Shown here: piece after piece, positions 50,551-59,484 of the stretch
How positions within the stretch are numbered: position 1 is the stretch's first letter
How the letters are laid out: the number at the start of each line of letters is the position of its first letter
Source: Polyangium sp. y55x31
GTDB lineage: Bacteria; Myxococcota_A; Polyangia; Polyangiales; Polyangiaceae
Direction: 5' to 3'
DNA length: 64,000 nucleotides
Assembly (NCBI RefSeq): GCF_029946505.1
Contig: NZ_JARZHG010000002.1
Location: 434,001-498,000, forward strand
The notes under the pieces: generated by a model
Seen by the model: the letters and a program-made list of their open reading frames with translations, nothing else
Databases searched by the model: none
Told to the model about the DNA's origin: nothing
Translations under genes and position numbers: made by a program

Positions 50551-51789
50551 ATGCGCGCGATCGTGTGCTGTTCGATCTTGCTTCTCGCGTCGCCCGCGGC
50601 GCGGGCGCAGAGCAGTCTCTCCAGCGCCTCCGACGAGAGCCCCGAGGCGGACGTGGAGCTGCGGTTCCAGGCGTTCGCGCAGCTCGCGGACCGCGAGCGC
50701 GCCGCGGGGCGGCTGCGGGAAGCTGCCAAGGCGTATCGCCAGGCGCTCAACGTGCGGTCCGATCCGCTCGTCTCGGGGCGTCTCGGGCTCGTGCTGGTCG
50801 AGGGCGGCAGGCCCGAGGATGCCGCCGAGCTTCTGCTCTATGCGCTCCATCAGGCCCCGGCGACGACGCCCGCGGAGCGTGCAGAGCGCCGGCGCTTCTT
50901 CGAGGCGCACGAGGTGGCGCGCGCTCATGGCTCGTGGGTCGAGATATTCGTCTCTCACGCGGGCGCGCGTGTGACGTGTGGACGGCATCGATCGGAACGA
51001 TGCGGGGCGTTCGGCCTTCTGGACGTTCGTGGCGGGAGGAGAGCACGAGATCCGGGCGACGCTCGACGGATTCGAAGAGGCGGTCGTGAAGTTCACGGCC
51101 GTGAAGGGGAAGGACATGAAGGTTTCCGTTCCCCTGACGGCGCACAAGGTGGAGGAGGAGCCGGCGGTCTATGTGCCGGAGAAGGACCCGACCGCCACCT
51201 TATCGGCGGTGGTCTCGGGGCCTAGCTTCACGAAACAGGAAGACCCGTTCGCGTACGAGGAGCAGCCGAAGGATCCGACAACAGCCACCGAAAGAAAGGG
51301 CCTGCGGGGCTTCCTGGGAGTGGGGCCGGTCGTCGTGTTTGGTGTCGCTTCATGGATGCCCGCCGTGGGGGCGATGATCGGCGGCGGTTTGCAGGTCAAT
51401 CAGCACCTTTCGATCGGGATTGAGGCCCGCGGGGCCTGGTTGACAACGGGTGTCGCGGACCAGCCCATCAATGCGATGACGGCGGGCGGGATCGCGAGCC
51501 TGTGTGGGCACTACAGGTGGTTCGTCGGCTGCGCGCTCGGGCATCTTGGCGTGATCACCGTCGAGGCCACATCGCAGGGCTACAAACCCGCCAGTTTTGT
51601 GAATGTCAAACCCGGAGCCGGTGGGCGCGTTGGCGCAAAGGTTCAGTCACAGAGTCCTTCACGATCCACGCGGCAGCCGACGTCCTCGGATTGTCGAGCG
51701 GCGTCCAGGTGGTTGTTGGACCAACGGTCCTCTCCGATCAGCCGCCGGTGATGATCGGCGTGCAGCTCGGCGGAGGTTGGGAGTTTTAG
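50551..51789 (+). pseudogene. TPR/PEGA-type exported protein, two frameshifts
   Basis: The coding signal moves across frames. Frame 1 from ATG 50551: signal peptide (LLLASPAARAQS), then TPR-like helices (FAQLADRERAAGRLREAAKAYR, GRLGLVLVEGGRPEDAAEL). At 50971-50980 an extra T breaks VTVDGIDRND; frame 2 carries a PEGA-like strand set (GEHEIRATLDGFEEAVVKF) and, after a Pro/Thr linker, a glycine-rich barrel (GVGPVVVFGVASWMPAVGAMIGGG). Near 51641 one base is missing (GTTCA for GTTTCA), and frame 1 resumes with VTESFTIHAAADVLGLSSG to the stop. Two opposite single-base indels restore one protein of about 412 residues of a type very common in Polyangiales. Confidence 0.6.
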
Positions 51790-51791
51790 AC

Positions 51792-53024
51792 ATGCGTACG
51801 GCTCTTTTCTGTTCGCTGTTATTTTGCCTCGGAGTGGTCGGCGCGTCCTGCACGGCGGCTCCCTCTTTCAACGAGTTCGAGTGCGATCCCGACTCGTTTT
51901 TCCCGGCGCCCGCGTGCATTCCAGACGGGGGCACGGATGCGGGCACCGACGCCGAGGCGGGGCCCACAGAGCCCGACGCGGGTCCATCCGCGTGCCCCGG
52001 CCGGTGCGTCCCGGTACCCAGCGGAAACGCGGGCTACTGGTCGGAGGTCGCGGTATCTCTCCTCGTGTACCCGCCAAACGCGATGGCAGAACCTCCGGAG
52101 TGTCCAGAGGGGGCCTCGGCCGAGAAGTGGCGCCTCTTCGCGGACCTCGACGCCCCTGCCGCCGCGTGCGAGCCTTGCGAATGCGGCCCATCGACCGGCG
52201 CGTGCAAAGCACTGCCGGAGAAGTTCGAGATCCGCGCGGGGGCGTGCGGGGAAAGCGGGGCCGCCAGCCTCCCTTTTGATGCTCCGGCCGGTTGGGATGG
52301 CTCCTGCACGAGCGAAAACGCCCTTCCGGCCGGTGCGCAGTGCGGCGGGGAGCCGTGTGCCCAGTCCGTGTGGGTTTCACCGCTCCCCGGGCCGACAAAC
52401 GAGCAGGGGTGCAGCCCCAAGAGCGAGACACCTGCGTTCGCCACGACGAGGGAGTGGAAGACCGCGGGCCTCGCGTGCATGAATAACACTGTCGACGACG
52501 CCTGCGCCGACGCAGGGACGCAGTATTGCGTGAGCGATCCCGGCCCTGGCTGGCTCCAATGTGTCGTTCGCGAAGGGGCCGACGCCCCCTGCCCGGAAAA
52601 CTACAACTGGGCCCGTTATGAGATGTACCCCGAGGATGCCGTCATCGACGAGCGCAACTGCGAGGAGTGCGCGTGCGGGCCGCCAGAGGCAAGCGCCTGT
52701 ACGGCGTCGTTTCGCCTCTACGAGGGGCCGCTCTGTTCTTCTCAATCGGAGCAGTTTGGCCTGCTGTCCCCCGATGACCAGTGTCACGACACGGTTCCCC
52801 CGGGGCATGCCATCGCCGGCAAGGCGATCACGGACCTCGAATACGTGCCCGGCACGTGCGCCGCTACCGGCGGAGCGCCGAAGGGCGAGGCCAAGACTTC
52901 ACCTCTACGAGGGGCTAAGCGCTGCACAGCCACGGAAGCGCGTCGGCCAGTTCAGCCCGCCAAGGTTCGAACGCATGTGCTCCGTGAAACACGTGGTGCC
53001 TCACCTCGGCGCCGCTGGCTATGA
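51792..53024 (+). CDS. Cys-rich surface lipoprotein (C-terminus uncertain)
   Basis: 410 residues from ATG 51792. Lipoprotein signal LGVVGASCTAAPS, then a Gly/Asp/Thr-rich linker (GTDAGTDAEAGPTEPDAG) and a large domain with over 25 cysteines (CPGRCVPVPSG, CEPCECGPSTGACKALP, CEECACGPPEASACT). Many Polyangiales lipoproteins have this layout and end soon after the last Cys pairs. The final 40 residues of this frame are Arg-rich and overlap the convergent esterase by 110 bases; a one-base slip near 52900 would bring a stop (TAA, 52916-52918), so the real end is probably there. Confidence 0.65.
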   Translation: MRTALFCSLLFCLGVVGASCTAAPSFNEFECDPDSFFPAPACIPDGGTDAGTDAEAGPTEPDAGPSACPGRCVPVPSGNAGYWSEVAVSLLVYPPNAMAEPPECPEGASAEKWRLFADLDAPAAACEPCECGPSTGACKALPEKFEIRAGACGESGAASLPFDAPAGWDGSCTSENALPAGAQCGGEPCAQSVWVSPLPGPTNEQGCSPKSETPAFATTREWKTAGLACMNNTVDDACADAGTQYCVSDPGPGWLQCVVREGADAPCPENYNWARYEMYPEDAVIDERNCEECACGPPEASACTASFRLYEGPLCSSQSEQFGLLSPDDQCHDTVPPGHAIAGKAITDLEYVPGTCAATGGAPKGEAKTSPLRGAKRCTATEARRPVQPAKVRTHVLRETRGASPRRRWL

Positions 53025-53619
53025 GCGCATCGACGGCGGATTGCACTCCGGCGACCTGCGTGAACTCCTGGCGCATTCCCGTGGGTGGATGGGTGGCGTT
53101 GTCCTCGAGCTCCTGGTCGCCGACGCTGAGCCAGTGGCGGGAGCTGATCTTCGGGAATGCGCGTGCGAGGCTCGCGAACCGTTTGCGTTCCCACCAGAAG
53201 GAGCCGGATTGGCTCAGCGCGGACGAAAAGACGTGGGGATGGGTCAGGGTCATGTGGGCGCTGGCGAGGCCGCTCAGGCTGAGACCGCAGACCAGATTTC
53301 TCTCGCCGCGGATGGTGCTCGCTCGGTTCCTGGCCCAGTGAACCAGGTCTTCGGAGATGAATCGAGCGAAGCGATCGTTGCAGACGAAGTCTTCGTGTCG
53401 TGACTGGGGGCCGTTGCTCGGAACGAAGGCGAAGGACATCTGCGGAATGCGTTGGCTTGCGATCAGCTCCTGGAGAATGGGCAGGGCGCCGACGCGCTCG
53501 AGATAGTATTCTCCGTCCAGGAACACGCAGAGCGGGTGCTCGGTCGCCTGGGGGCCGGCGATGAACCAGACGGTACGGGTGTAGTCCTTGCCTTCGACGA
53601 CGACCTGCTCGGTGTTCAT
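52915..53619 (-). CDS. Putative esterase (enterochelin-esterase/Fes-like)
   Basis: 234 residues. Alpha/beta hydrolase of the putative-esterase (PF00756) family: VFLDGEYYLERVG, nucleophile GLSLSGLAS (S114), SQSGSFWWE, and the late His in VFHGAHAFEPW. Related to trilactone/enterochelin esterases and feruloyl esterases. No signal peptide, so cytoplasmic. It starts ATG 53619; a different frame upstream opens MATRKAKSASGFKIRF but is not part of it. Confidence 0.8.
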   Translation of the reverse strand: MNTEQVVVEGKDYTRTVWFIAGPQATEHPLCVFLDGEYYLERVGALPILQELIASQRIPQMSFAFVPSNGPQSRHEDFVCNDRFARFISEDLVHWARNRASTIRGERNLVCGLSLSGLASAHMTLTHPHVFSSALSQSGSFWWERKRFASLARAFPKISSRHWLSVGDQELEDNATHPPTGMRQEFTQVAGVQSAVDALIASGAEVRHHVFHGAHAFEPWRAELADALPWLCSA

Positions 53620-54073
53620 GGGCCGATTCTACAGAGCCTCGCGCTCGAAGAGAAGCGTGGGCTCGTTCAGCGCACCAGCGTTTGCATTGCTCGGCGCGAA
53701 GGTCCTGCACACGGCGCCCGAACCGAATCTTGAACCCGCTTGCGCTTTTGGCCTTACGGGTTGCCATGGTCCACCCCTCTCTGCGTCACGGGCCGGACGT
53801 AGACCCGCCTCTCGGATACGACACTCTCCCACAAATCGACAGCGCCCGAGTTACCTCGTGCCCGCTCGCGCATTGTTTGTCTCCTGAAGGGGCGAGCATC
53901 TCGCTCCCTTTCGACGCAATCGACCCGCAGAAGGAGGCGATGGGCATGCTTCTCTGGGCAAACGCTGCCCCCTTCGCCCTCTCCTGGGGGTCGTTTGTCG
54001 CCGATCTCAGGCGGCTGCGAGTCGAGGCGCCCCTTTGAACGCGGTCCCCCTCTGAAGCACAGGAGAGAGCAAC
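53620..54073. other. Intergenic region with a repeated upstream element and a possible small ORF
   Basis: Contains copy 2 of the GTTACCTC...CGCGCATTGTTTGT element (53850-53880). A 32-codon frame from ATG 53940 to 54038 (MGMLLWANAAPFALSWG) has an AAGGAGG site five bases upstream and ends 35 bases before the next gene; it could be a leader or small peptide, but nothing else supports it. Reverse-strand frames here are low quality. Confidence 0.35.
53850..53880 (+). promoter_or_regulatory. Shared upstream element, copy 2
   Basis: GTTACCTC, sixteen-odd variable bases, then CGCGCATTGTTTGT, same length as copy 1 at 50141-50171. It precedes the possible small ORF (53940) and the 132-residue protein (54074) on the plus strand, which is consistent with a shared promoter. 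The 17-base ideal spacing of a sigma-70 promoter is not met. Confidence 0.4.
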
Positions 54074-54472
54074 ATGAGCACCACGAAAACCACGAGCAGC
54101 ACCAATAAGAGCGACGAACCTGCGGAGTTGGCCACGGCGTTTGCGCTCGCCAGCGATGGCATTCTATATTTTGCACTCGAGAACGCTCCGCCGCCGGGCC
54201 GTTCGGTGTTCGTGGGCTATGCGCTGCGTGCCGACGAGGCCCAGAAGTTTGGCGTCGGGGGCTTGCTCCTCTGGGCGATCGTGCATCCGCTCGCGCTCGG
54301 GAGCGATGGGTGCATTTACGTCCGAGAGGGGCTCATCGATGCCGAGGGGCGAGACGTCTTCCGGGGCTTCGCCGCGACTCCCGAGGAAGCAACCCGCGCG
54401 GCCGAGGAACTACACCGTATCGCGTCCAATGTCGTCGTCGAAGTCTTCGCGCGCAAGCGTGCCGCAGCATAG
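54074..54472 (+). CDS. Hypothetical protein
   Basis: 132 residues from ATG 54074 with AGGAGAG upstream. Polar Thr/Ser-rich head (MSTTKTTSSTNKSDE), then a mixed alpha/beta part (FALASDGILYFALENAPPP, LGSDGCIYVREGLIDAEGRDVF, RAAEELHRIASNVVVEVF). No signal peptide or known motif. Repeated SDG-x-(L/I)YxxxE phrases suggest an internal duplication. Confidence 0.6.
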   Translation: MSTTKTTSSTNKSDEPAELATAFALASDGILYFALENAPPPGRSVFVGYALRADEAQKFGVGGLLLWAIVHPLALGSDGCIYVREGLIDAEGRDVFRGFAATPEEATRAAEELHRIASNVVVEVFARKRAAA

Positions 54473-54611
54473 CCTGGTGCGAATCACGCCGGCTGTCTTT
54501 CAAGCTTGGCGGGCGAAACGGAAGGCAGAGGATCCGGTCCGCAGCGGCCCCGGCGACGCGCTGAACCGCCAGGATGGGTGAACGCCAAGCCCTCCGATCC
54601 CGGGAGGGTGC

Positions 54612-54630
54612 GAGATCAGCCGAGATCAGG
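54612..54630. repeat. Direct repeat, left copy (AGATCAG-N-CGAGATCAG)
   Basis: AGATCAGCCGAGATCAGGG, preceded by GGTGCG. The right copy at 57762-57780 is AGATCAGTCGAGATCAGTG and is also preceded by GGTGCG with a two-base insert. Each copy is itself a tandem pair of GAGATCAG. The two copies are 3.15 kb apart and bracket the small exported peptide and the large regulator. Confidence 0.55.
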
Positions 54631-54727
54631 GGACGTGGCACCCGGGTTCTGCAGAATGCCGGTCACCGATGGTTGCCGCTTGCGCGCCGAAGCGCGGAGC
54701 GGGCCCCTGCGGAAGGAAGGCTACACA

Positions 54728-55075
54728 ATGTTCAAGCACGTTCTGGTTGGGCTGATGATCGCTTCCGCGTCCCTCGCGGGCTGTGCCGTGGGGGGCGAGG
54801 AGGTCGAGGAGGCCGAGCTCGCGCTCGAAGACCGCGAGGACAGCGACGGGCGCGAGGACGGCGGCGACCAGCTCGCGCTCGAGGGCGCCGGAGAGGCGCC
54901 GGACCCGCTCGACCGTGGCCGCGCCTGCACCAAGGCGGAGTGGAACATCGCCGAGCAGCACGCCGACGACAACCACTTCCTGCCGATCCCCGGCTCTGCG
55001 AACACGCTCGACCCGCACGTGACCGGCTGCACCGTCAGCAACGGCTGGATCGTCTACACCTACACGTACCCCTGA
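54728..55075 (+). CDS. Small exported lipoprotein-like peptide with acidic linker
   Basis: 115 residues. Lipoprotein signal MFKHVLVGLMIASASLAGCAVGG. A strongly acidic, low-complexity middle (EEVEEAELALEDREDSDGRED) is followed by a compact C-terminal part with two cysteines (RACTKAEWNIAEQHADDN; VTGCTVSNGWIVYTYTYP), probably one disulfide. It looks like a secreted precursor or small binding protein rather than an enzyme. The large regulator begins 111 bases downstream on the same strand, and both are bracketed by the direct repeats at 54612 and 57762. Confidence 0.6.
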   Translation: MFKHVLVGLMIASASLAGCAVGGEEVEEAELALEDREDSDGREDGGDQLALEGAGEAPDPLDRGRACTKAEWNIAEQHADDNHFLPIPGSANTLDPHVTGCTVSNGWIVYTYTYP

Positions 55076-55186
55076 TCGGTACGCCGGCACCAAACGCGGG
55101 AGGGCGTCGTCGCGAGCGCGACCCCACCCCCCGCGTCCCGCAATCCGACTCGTAAAGTCTCGGCATTGCGCTAGAAAAGGTCGCGG

Positions 55187-57754
55187 ATGCTCCCCGCGTC
55201 ACTTCCGCTGACCTTGCGCGCGCCGAACCCGCCCGCGCTCTTCGTGGGTCGAGAGAAGGAGCGCGAACAGCTCCGCGTCGCGTTCGCGAGGGGTCCCGTC
55301 ACGCTCGTGAGCGGCGAGCACGGCGTCGGCAAGACCGCGACGGTCTTGCAGGTCTTGCGCGAGAGCTTCTCCGAGGTGCCGGTCGTCTTCGCGTCCTTCG
55401 GCGGGTTGCCGGACGGTGTCGCGCCGGATCGCGAGCTCGTGCGCATCGTCGCCGCCGCTGCGAGCGTCACCCAGATCGCGTGGGCCTCGGTACTTCGTGT
55501 GCGCGAGAGCCTCCCCGAGGTGCTCCTCGACATGGCCGAGCGCGCGCGGCTCTGGCTCGTGCTCGACGGGGTCACCGCCGATCCGCTGCTTCGTGATCTC
55601 ATGAGCGTCGTCTCCCGCTACGCGCGCGAGTCGCGGTGGATCGTGACCGGTGAAGGCTTCTGCGAGAGCCGCTTCGTCCCCGGACAGAGCCTGCGCCTCG
55701 GGCCGATGTCCGACGACGAGCTCGCGACGTTGGCGCACGGGACCGCTGCGAGGCCGCTCGATGTCGGCGGGGCCGTGGAGGCCTCCCGCGGCAACCCCGG
55801 CGCGCTCCTACGCGCCATCGCGCCGGGCGCCGCGCCGGATGTCTCGATCGTCGACCCGATGCTCTCGGCGATGCGCGCCCTTTCCGATCGCAACGCCGCG
55901 ACGGTGCTCGCGTGGCTCGACGAGCACGCAGAGGAAGCGCTGCGCGACGGTTATGCGCGCAACCTGTACGCGGTTCTGTCGCTCCGGCGCCACGAGCCGG
56001 AGCTAGGCCGGTGGTGGATGCGCTGCTCCGCGGAAGTGGGCGATCTGGCGGCGCTGCCGCACGGCGCCGCGCAGCACGCCTCGCTGAAGGACGCTCTGGT
56101 GCTCCTCGAGGCGTTCTTCTCGGGGGGCGATCTCGACCGCTCGCTCCGCGACGCGGAGGCGCTCATCGCCCGCGCCGAAGCCGAGGGCGCCCCTCGGATC
56201 GCCGGCGAGGCGAAGACGATCGCCGCCCGGTGCCTGGTGATGAAGGGTGAGCTCGCGCGCGCTCTCGCCCTGGTCGAGTCGATCGAGACGGAGGACGACG
56301 AGCTCGCCTGCTTGCGCGACGGTAGCGCCTCGACCGTCCTGGCGCTGATGCATCGTAGCGACGAGGCGCATGCACGCCTCGAGAGGGTCCGTGCCGGCGC
56401 AGTACGCCTTCCCTTCCGCGCGCAGAACCCGATCCTCTTCCGCGCCGCCGACACCCTCTACCAACTCGGCCTGCTCGAGGAGGCGCACGACGTCCTGTCC
56501 CAGCTGATGTCCGGCGATCGCGCTCGCTCGCTGCCGTTCCACCACCTCGGGCCGATCCTCCTCTTGCAGCTGCGAATCGCGATCGACCGAGGTGCCCTGC
56601 GCGACGTGGCGGCCCTGGAAGAGCGGCTCGCTCCGTTCGCGCGGGAAGGGACGCTGCAGCACCCTTTCGCGGGATCCTGCCGGGTGTTCGCGCGCGTGTG
56701 GGCGGGCGACTTCGACGGGATCGGCGAGGAAGTGAGCGATTCGCTCCAGGCTGCGCGCGAGGGAGACCTGCTCGAGGCCCAATCGTCGGCGGCGATGGCT
56801 GCGATCGAGGTCGCGCTGGCGCGCGGCACGGACTTGGGCGTCACCCTGCGTGATCCCCTCGTGCTGTCGTTGCGAAACGGGGCGCCCGCGAGCCCGCTGC
56901 TCGAAGAGACCCTGCGGCGCGCGCGCCTCCGCCTAGGCGAGCACGTCCCCTCCCCGCCTCCCGCGGTGCGGAGCATCGAGCACGAGATCGTGGCGCGCCT
57001 TGCCGATGCCGAGGCGCACGTGCTGAGGGGCGCCTGGCACGAAGCGACCACGGCCAGTCGCGCGGCGGTCCAGCACGCCTCGCGCTGGGGCTACGCCTCA
57101 CGTGAAGCGCACGCGCGCTCGACGCTGGCCTTCCTCCTGCTCGCCCAGGGTCGCCGCGAGGAGGCCGCGCAACAGGCAGGAAGGCTCCGCGAGTCGGCAG
57201 AGCGCATGGGGAGCGCGCGTTTCGTCCGCGAAGCCGAGCTGCTCGTGTACCTCTCGCAGCCCGCCGCCTCGATGCTGCAGCTCGTGGCTTGGGCCCGCGA
57301 CGAAGCCCCCGCCCCGCTCGTCGCGCGCTGCGCACGACGCCTGCTCGGGGCGCCCGCAGGTCCCGACGCCGTCGAGCGCGCACTGTTCGACGCGCTCGTC
57401 GGCCACCTCGGAAAAATCGAGCACCTCGCGCCGGGATCCCTCCCGAGCTGGGGCATCACCGACGTCGATCGATCGGTCGTCCTCGACGACGGATCGCGCA
57501 TCTCGTTCGAGTCCAAACCGCTGCTCTGGCGCCTCCTCGAGGTCCTCTGGGCTCACGGCGGCGAGGCCAGCAAGGAGGAACTCGTTCGTGAGGTCTGGGC
57601 GCAGCCCGACTATCACCCGCTGCGCGACGACAACCGGCTGCACGTCACCATCCGCAAGCTGCGGGGTCTGCTGATGGATGGCCAGCCCCCCGCTCGCATC
57701 CTCACGCGCGACGAGGGCTACGCCCTGGGAGGCAGCCCCGTCCGCGTCCGCTAG
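55187..57754 (+). CDS. Large STAND-like ATPase regulator with OmpR-type winged helix
   Basis: 855 residues. N-terminal P-loop NTPase (about 20-230): Walker A GEHGVGKTA, LWLVLDGVTADP (Walker B-like), RWIVTGEGF. A long helical repeat section (about 240-740; SLKDALVLLEAFFSGG, GEAKTIAARCLVMKGELARALALVE, RAAVQHASRWGYASREAHARSTLAFLLLA) resembles the TPR-like middle of MalT/AfsR-type regulators. The C-terminus (about 770-850) is an OmpR-like winged helix: LWRLLEVLWAHGGEASKEELVREVW, HVTIRKLRGLL, ILTRDEGYALG. ATP-dependent transcriptional regulator; likely controls the adjacent peptide gene. Confidence 0.83.
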   Translation: MLPASLPLTLRAPNPPALFVGREKEREQLRVAFARGPVTLVSGEHGVGKTATVLQVLRESFSEVPVVFASFGGLPDGVAPDRELVRIVAAAASVTQIAWASVLRVRESLPEVLLDMAERARLWLVLDGVTADPLLRDLMSVVSRYARESRWIVTGEGFCESRFVPGQSLRLGPMSDDELATLAHGTAARPLDVGGAVEASRGNPGALLRAIAPGAAPDVSIVDPMLSAMRALSDRNAATVLAWLDEHAEEALRDGYARNLYAVLSLRRHEPELGRWWMRCSAEVGDLAALPHGAAQHASLKDALVLLEAFFSGGDLDRSLRDAEALIARAEAEGAPRIAGEAKTIAARCLVMKGELARALALVESIETEDDELACLRDGSASTVLALMHRSDEAHARLERVRAGAVRLPFRAQNPILFRAADTLYQLGLLEEAHDVLSQLMSGDRARSLPFHHLGPILLLQLRIAIDRGALRDVAALEERLAPFAREGTLQHPFAGSCRVFARVWAGDFDGIGEEVSDSLQAAREGDLLEAQSSAAMAAIEVALARGTDLGVTLRDPLVLSLRNGAPASPLLEETLRRARLRLGEHVPSPPPAVRSIEHEIVARLADAEAHVLRGAWHEATTASRAAVQHASRWGYASREAHARSTLAFLLLAQGRREEAAQQAGRLRESAERMGSARFVREAELLVYLSQPAASMLQLVAWARDEAPAPLVARCARRLLGAPAGPDAVERALFDALVGHLGKIEHLAPGSLPSWGITDVDRSVVLDDGSRISFESKPLLWRLLEVLWAHGGEASKEELVREVWAQPDYHPLRDDNRLHVTIRKLRGLLMDGQPPARILTRDEGYALGGSPVRVR

Positions 57755-57761
57755 GTGCGGC

Positions 57762-57780
57762 AGATCAGTCGAGATCAGTG
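57762..57780. repeat. Direct repeat, right copy (AGATCAG-N-CGAGATCAG)
   Basis: AGATCAGTCGAGATCAGTG, seven bases past the regulator's stop; differs from the left copy (54612-54630) at two positions. See the left copy for details. Confidence 0.55.
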
Positions 57781-57885
57781 GCTCGGCGCCGGGGGGCGCC
57801 CGCAGAAGGCGCGGCGCTCGCGGAAGCTGCGGGCTGTGTCGTGTACGGGGTGACGAGCAAGCGGCGAGGCTGGATCGAAGGCGGT

Positions 57886-58308
57886 TCAGGGCACGAGGTT
57901 GACATGGACCTGCCAGAGCGTGGCTCCCTCGATCCCAGCTTCGAACGGCCTCAGATAGAGCATCCGGAGCCACTCGGCCACTTGGACGGTCGTGTTCGTC
58001 GTGGGAGTGAAGCGAAATTCCTCCACGCCTCCGCAGCCCACCGCGCCGCCGGGGCAAGGCCGCGCGTTATACAGATGTCTGGACACCTTGACGATAGAGC
58101 CGGGCGCAAGGACGGTATACCATGAGCTCCCCGTGGTGGGATTCGATTCCACACGCACGATCAGCGTATCTCCCCTCCGCAGGGTCACCTCGTGGCCATT
58201 ATCGGCGTTGGTCACGACGATCTCGCGTGCCTGCGCTCTCGCCGGCCAAAGGCCGACAAGGACCGAGACAAGAGCAAGGACGACTGAAGACGACCAGATC
58301 TTTTTCAT
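57886..58308 (-). CDS. Chagasin-family (I42) cysteine-protease inhibitor, exported
   Basis: 140 residues. Sec signal ending AQA (residues 24-27), so periplasmic or secreted. The mature domain is a chagasin-like Ig fold: DTLIVRVESNPTTG with the NPTTG inhibitory loop at 56-60, GSSWYTV after it, and a late LRPFEAG loop in place of the RPW loop. Two cysteines (RPCPGGAVGCGG) may form a disulfide. It should inhibit papain-family cysteine peptidases, either the cell's own or those of prey or predators. Confidence 0.83.
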   Translation of the reverse strand: MKKIWSSSVVLALVSVLVGLWPARAQAREIVVTNADNGHEVTLRRGDTLIVRVESNPTTGSSWYTVLAPGSIVKVSRHLYNARPCPGGAVGCGGVEEFRFTPTTNTTVQVAEWLRMLYLRPFEAGIEGATLWQVHVNLVP

Positions 58309-58708
58309 GGAGCTCCCCCTTGGCTGTCACAGCGAGCCAGCAAAGGCTCGCCCCGTTTATCTGAGGCGGAGCTCGACCGCTGAAAAGCGCTCGCCGACTG
58401 CAAGCCACCTCGGAGCTCGGTTCCACCGTCCCAGAGCTGCCATTCACGTCATTCCGTTCGTCTCGCCTCACCGCCTGGACGTGCTCGCGCAGGTGCCCAA
58501 CGTTGCAGCTCGATGCATCATGACCGCACCGCTGGCGGGGCCCGCCGGATTGTCCCCCGACGGTTGCTCCCCGACGGAGCCTTCAGTACCTTCATCACGT
58601 CCTTCGACGTCCGGCGGGTCCTGAACGATTACGGGCTTGCCGAAAGGGTGCGCGGCACGTCCAGCGGCGACGAAGTGAAGCTGGGGAACCAGCAGATTCC
58701 GCTCGGCG
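58309..58708. other. 400-base spacer without a clear gene
   Basis: Both strands contain weak frames (up to 98 codons on +) that lack a ribosome site and family features. A segment around 58640-58720 reads somewhat like coding sequence (VRGTSSGDEVKLGNQQIPLG) but no start fits it, so it may be a remnant. Confidence 0.3.
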
Positions 58709-59194
58709 TCATCGTCGGGTCGCCGTGGCAGTTCCATTGGGCGTTCCGGCCAGGTTCATGCTCGTACACCACCAATGGGTCGATAGCGTGTTGTCATCCC
58801 CAAGGGTGAACAACACGTCTCCCCGCAGGCACGCATTGGGATTGTCCGCCACCGGGCTTCCAAGGGCCGTCCAGCTACCTCGAGCCGTCTTTCCGTCCGC
58901 GTCCACGGAACCCTCGAAGGATACGGTGACACCGCTGCCGAGGTCGAGGGTTCCGCTGATCTTGTTGTTCTCCGCCTCCTGGATCGTTATCGGGACCTCC
59001 CTGGGGTTCGTGCTCGGGTCCGGAGGAACGACCCAAGTCCCTGCCCACGAGCCGTCCGCCATCGATAGTGCGGATGACGCAGGCTCGGTGTCCCCGTCTC
59101 CCGACGGCTCCTTCGACCCGCACGCCGCTCCTCCCACGACGAGCGCGAAACAGAGTCCGGATCGAACAACTTCGATGAAGGTTTTTTTCGTCAT
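58709..59194 (-). CDS. Hypothetical lipoprotein, small beta domain
   Basis: 161 residues from ATG 59194 (MTKKTFIEV), chosen for its position directly before the signal peptide; a longer start would add 14 residues. Lipoprotein signal ALVVGGAACGSKE. The mature part is a small strand-rich domain (GSWAGTWVVPPDPST, KISGTLDLGSGVTVSFEGSV, KTARGSWTALG) ending with a Cys pair (NACLRGDV, WWCTSMN). It resembles lipocalin-like or CAP-like small domains of unknown role. Confidence 0.6.
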   Translation of the reverse strand: MTKKTFIEVVRSGLCFALVVGGAACGSKEPSGDGDTEPASSALSMADGSWAGTWVVPPDPSTNPREVPITIQEAENNKISGTLDLGSGVTVSFEGSVDADGKTARGSWTALGSPVADNPNACLRGDVLFTLGDDNTLSTHWWCTSMNLAGTPNGTATATRR

Positions 59195-59484
59195 TTTGCC
59201 CCACCCGCCCAAGACGATTTGTTGGCCTGCCGTCATTATTGCGCTCGAGCTGGCCGACGCAAGCAGGTGATCCGTCTCTCGGCATCTCGAAGCGCAACAA
59301 ATGGGCGTCCTGCGCCGGCGCGCGTTCGCCGCGCCTCACGCATCGCTGTACGGCTTCCGTCGCTTGCGGCGCAGAGACCCAACACCACGTTCCCGATCAG
59401 CGCAACTCCTTTGTGCGCAAGAGCGGCCCGCGCTGCCATTGGATCGAGTTTTGTCGAAACGCGGATCAAATAGGAGAGGCGAAC

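Noticed and set aside
53680-53767. A frame opening MATRKAKSASGFKIRF upstream of the esterase.
   Set aside because: It is out of frame with the esterase, becomes Arg-rich after 30 codons, and has no ribosome site; possibly a remnant, not a gene.
58513-58809. A 98-codon plus-strand frame between the chagasin and the next lipoprotein.
   Set aside because: Overlaps the end of the minus-strand lipoprotein gene, lacks a ribosome site and any motif.
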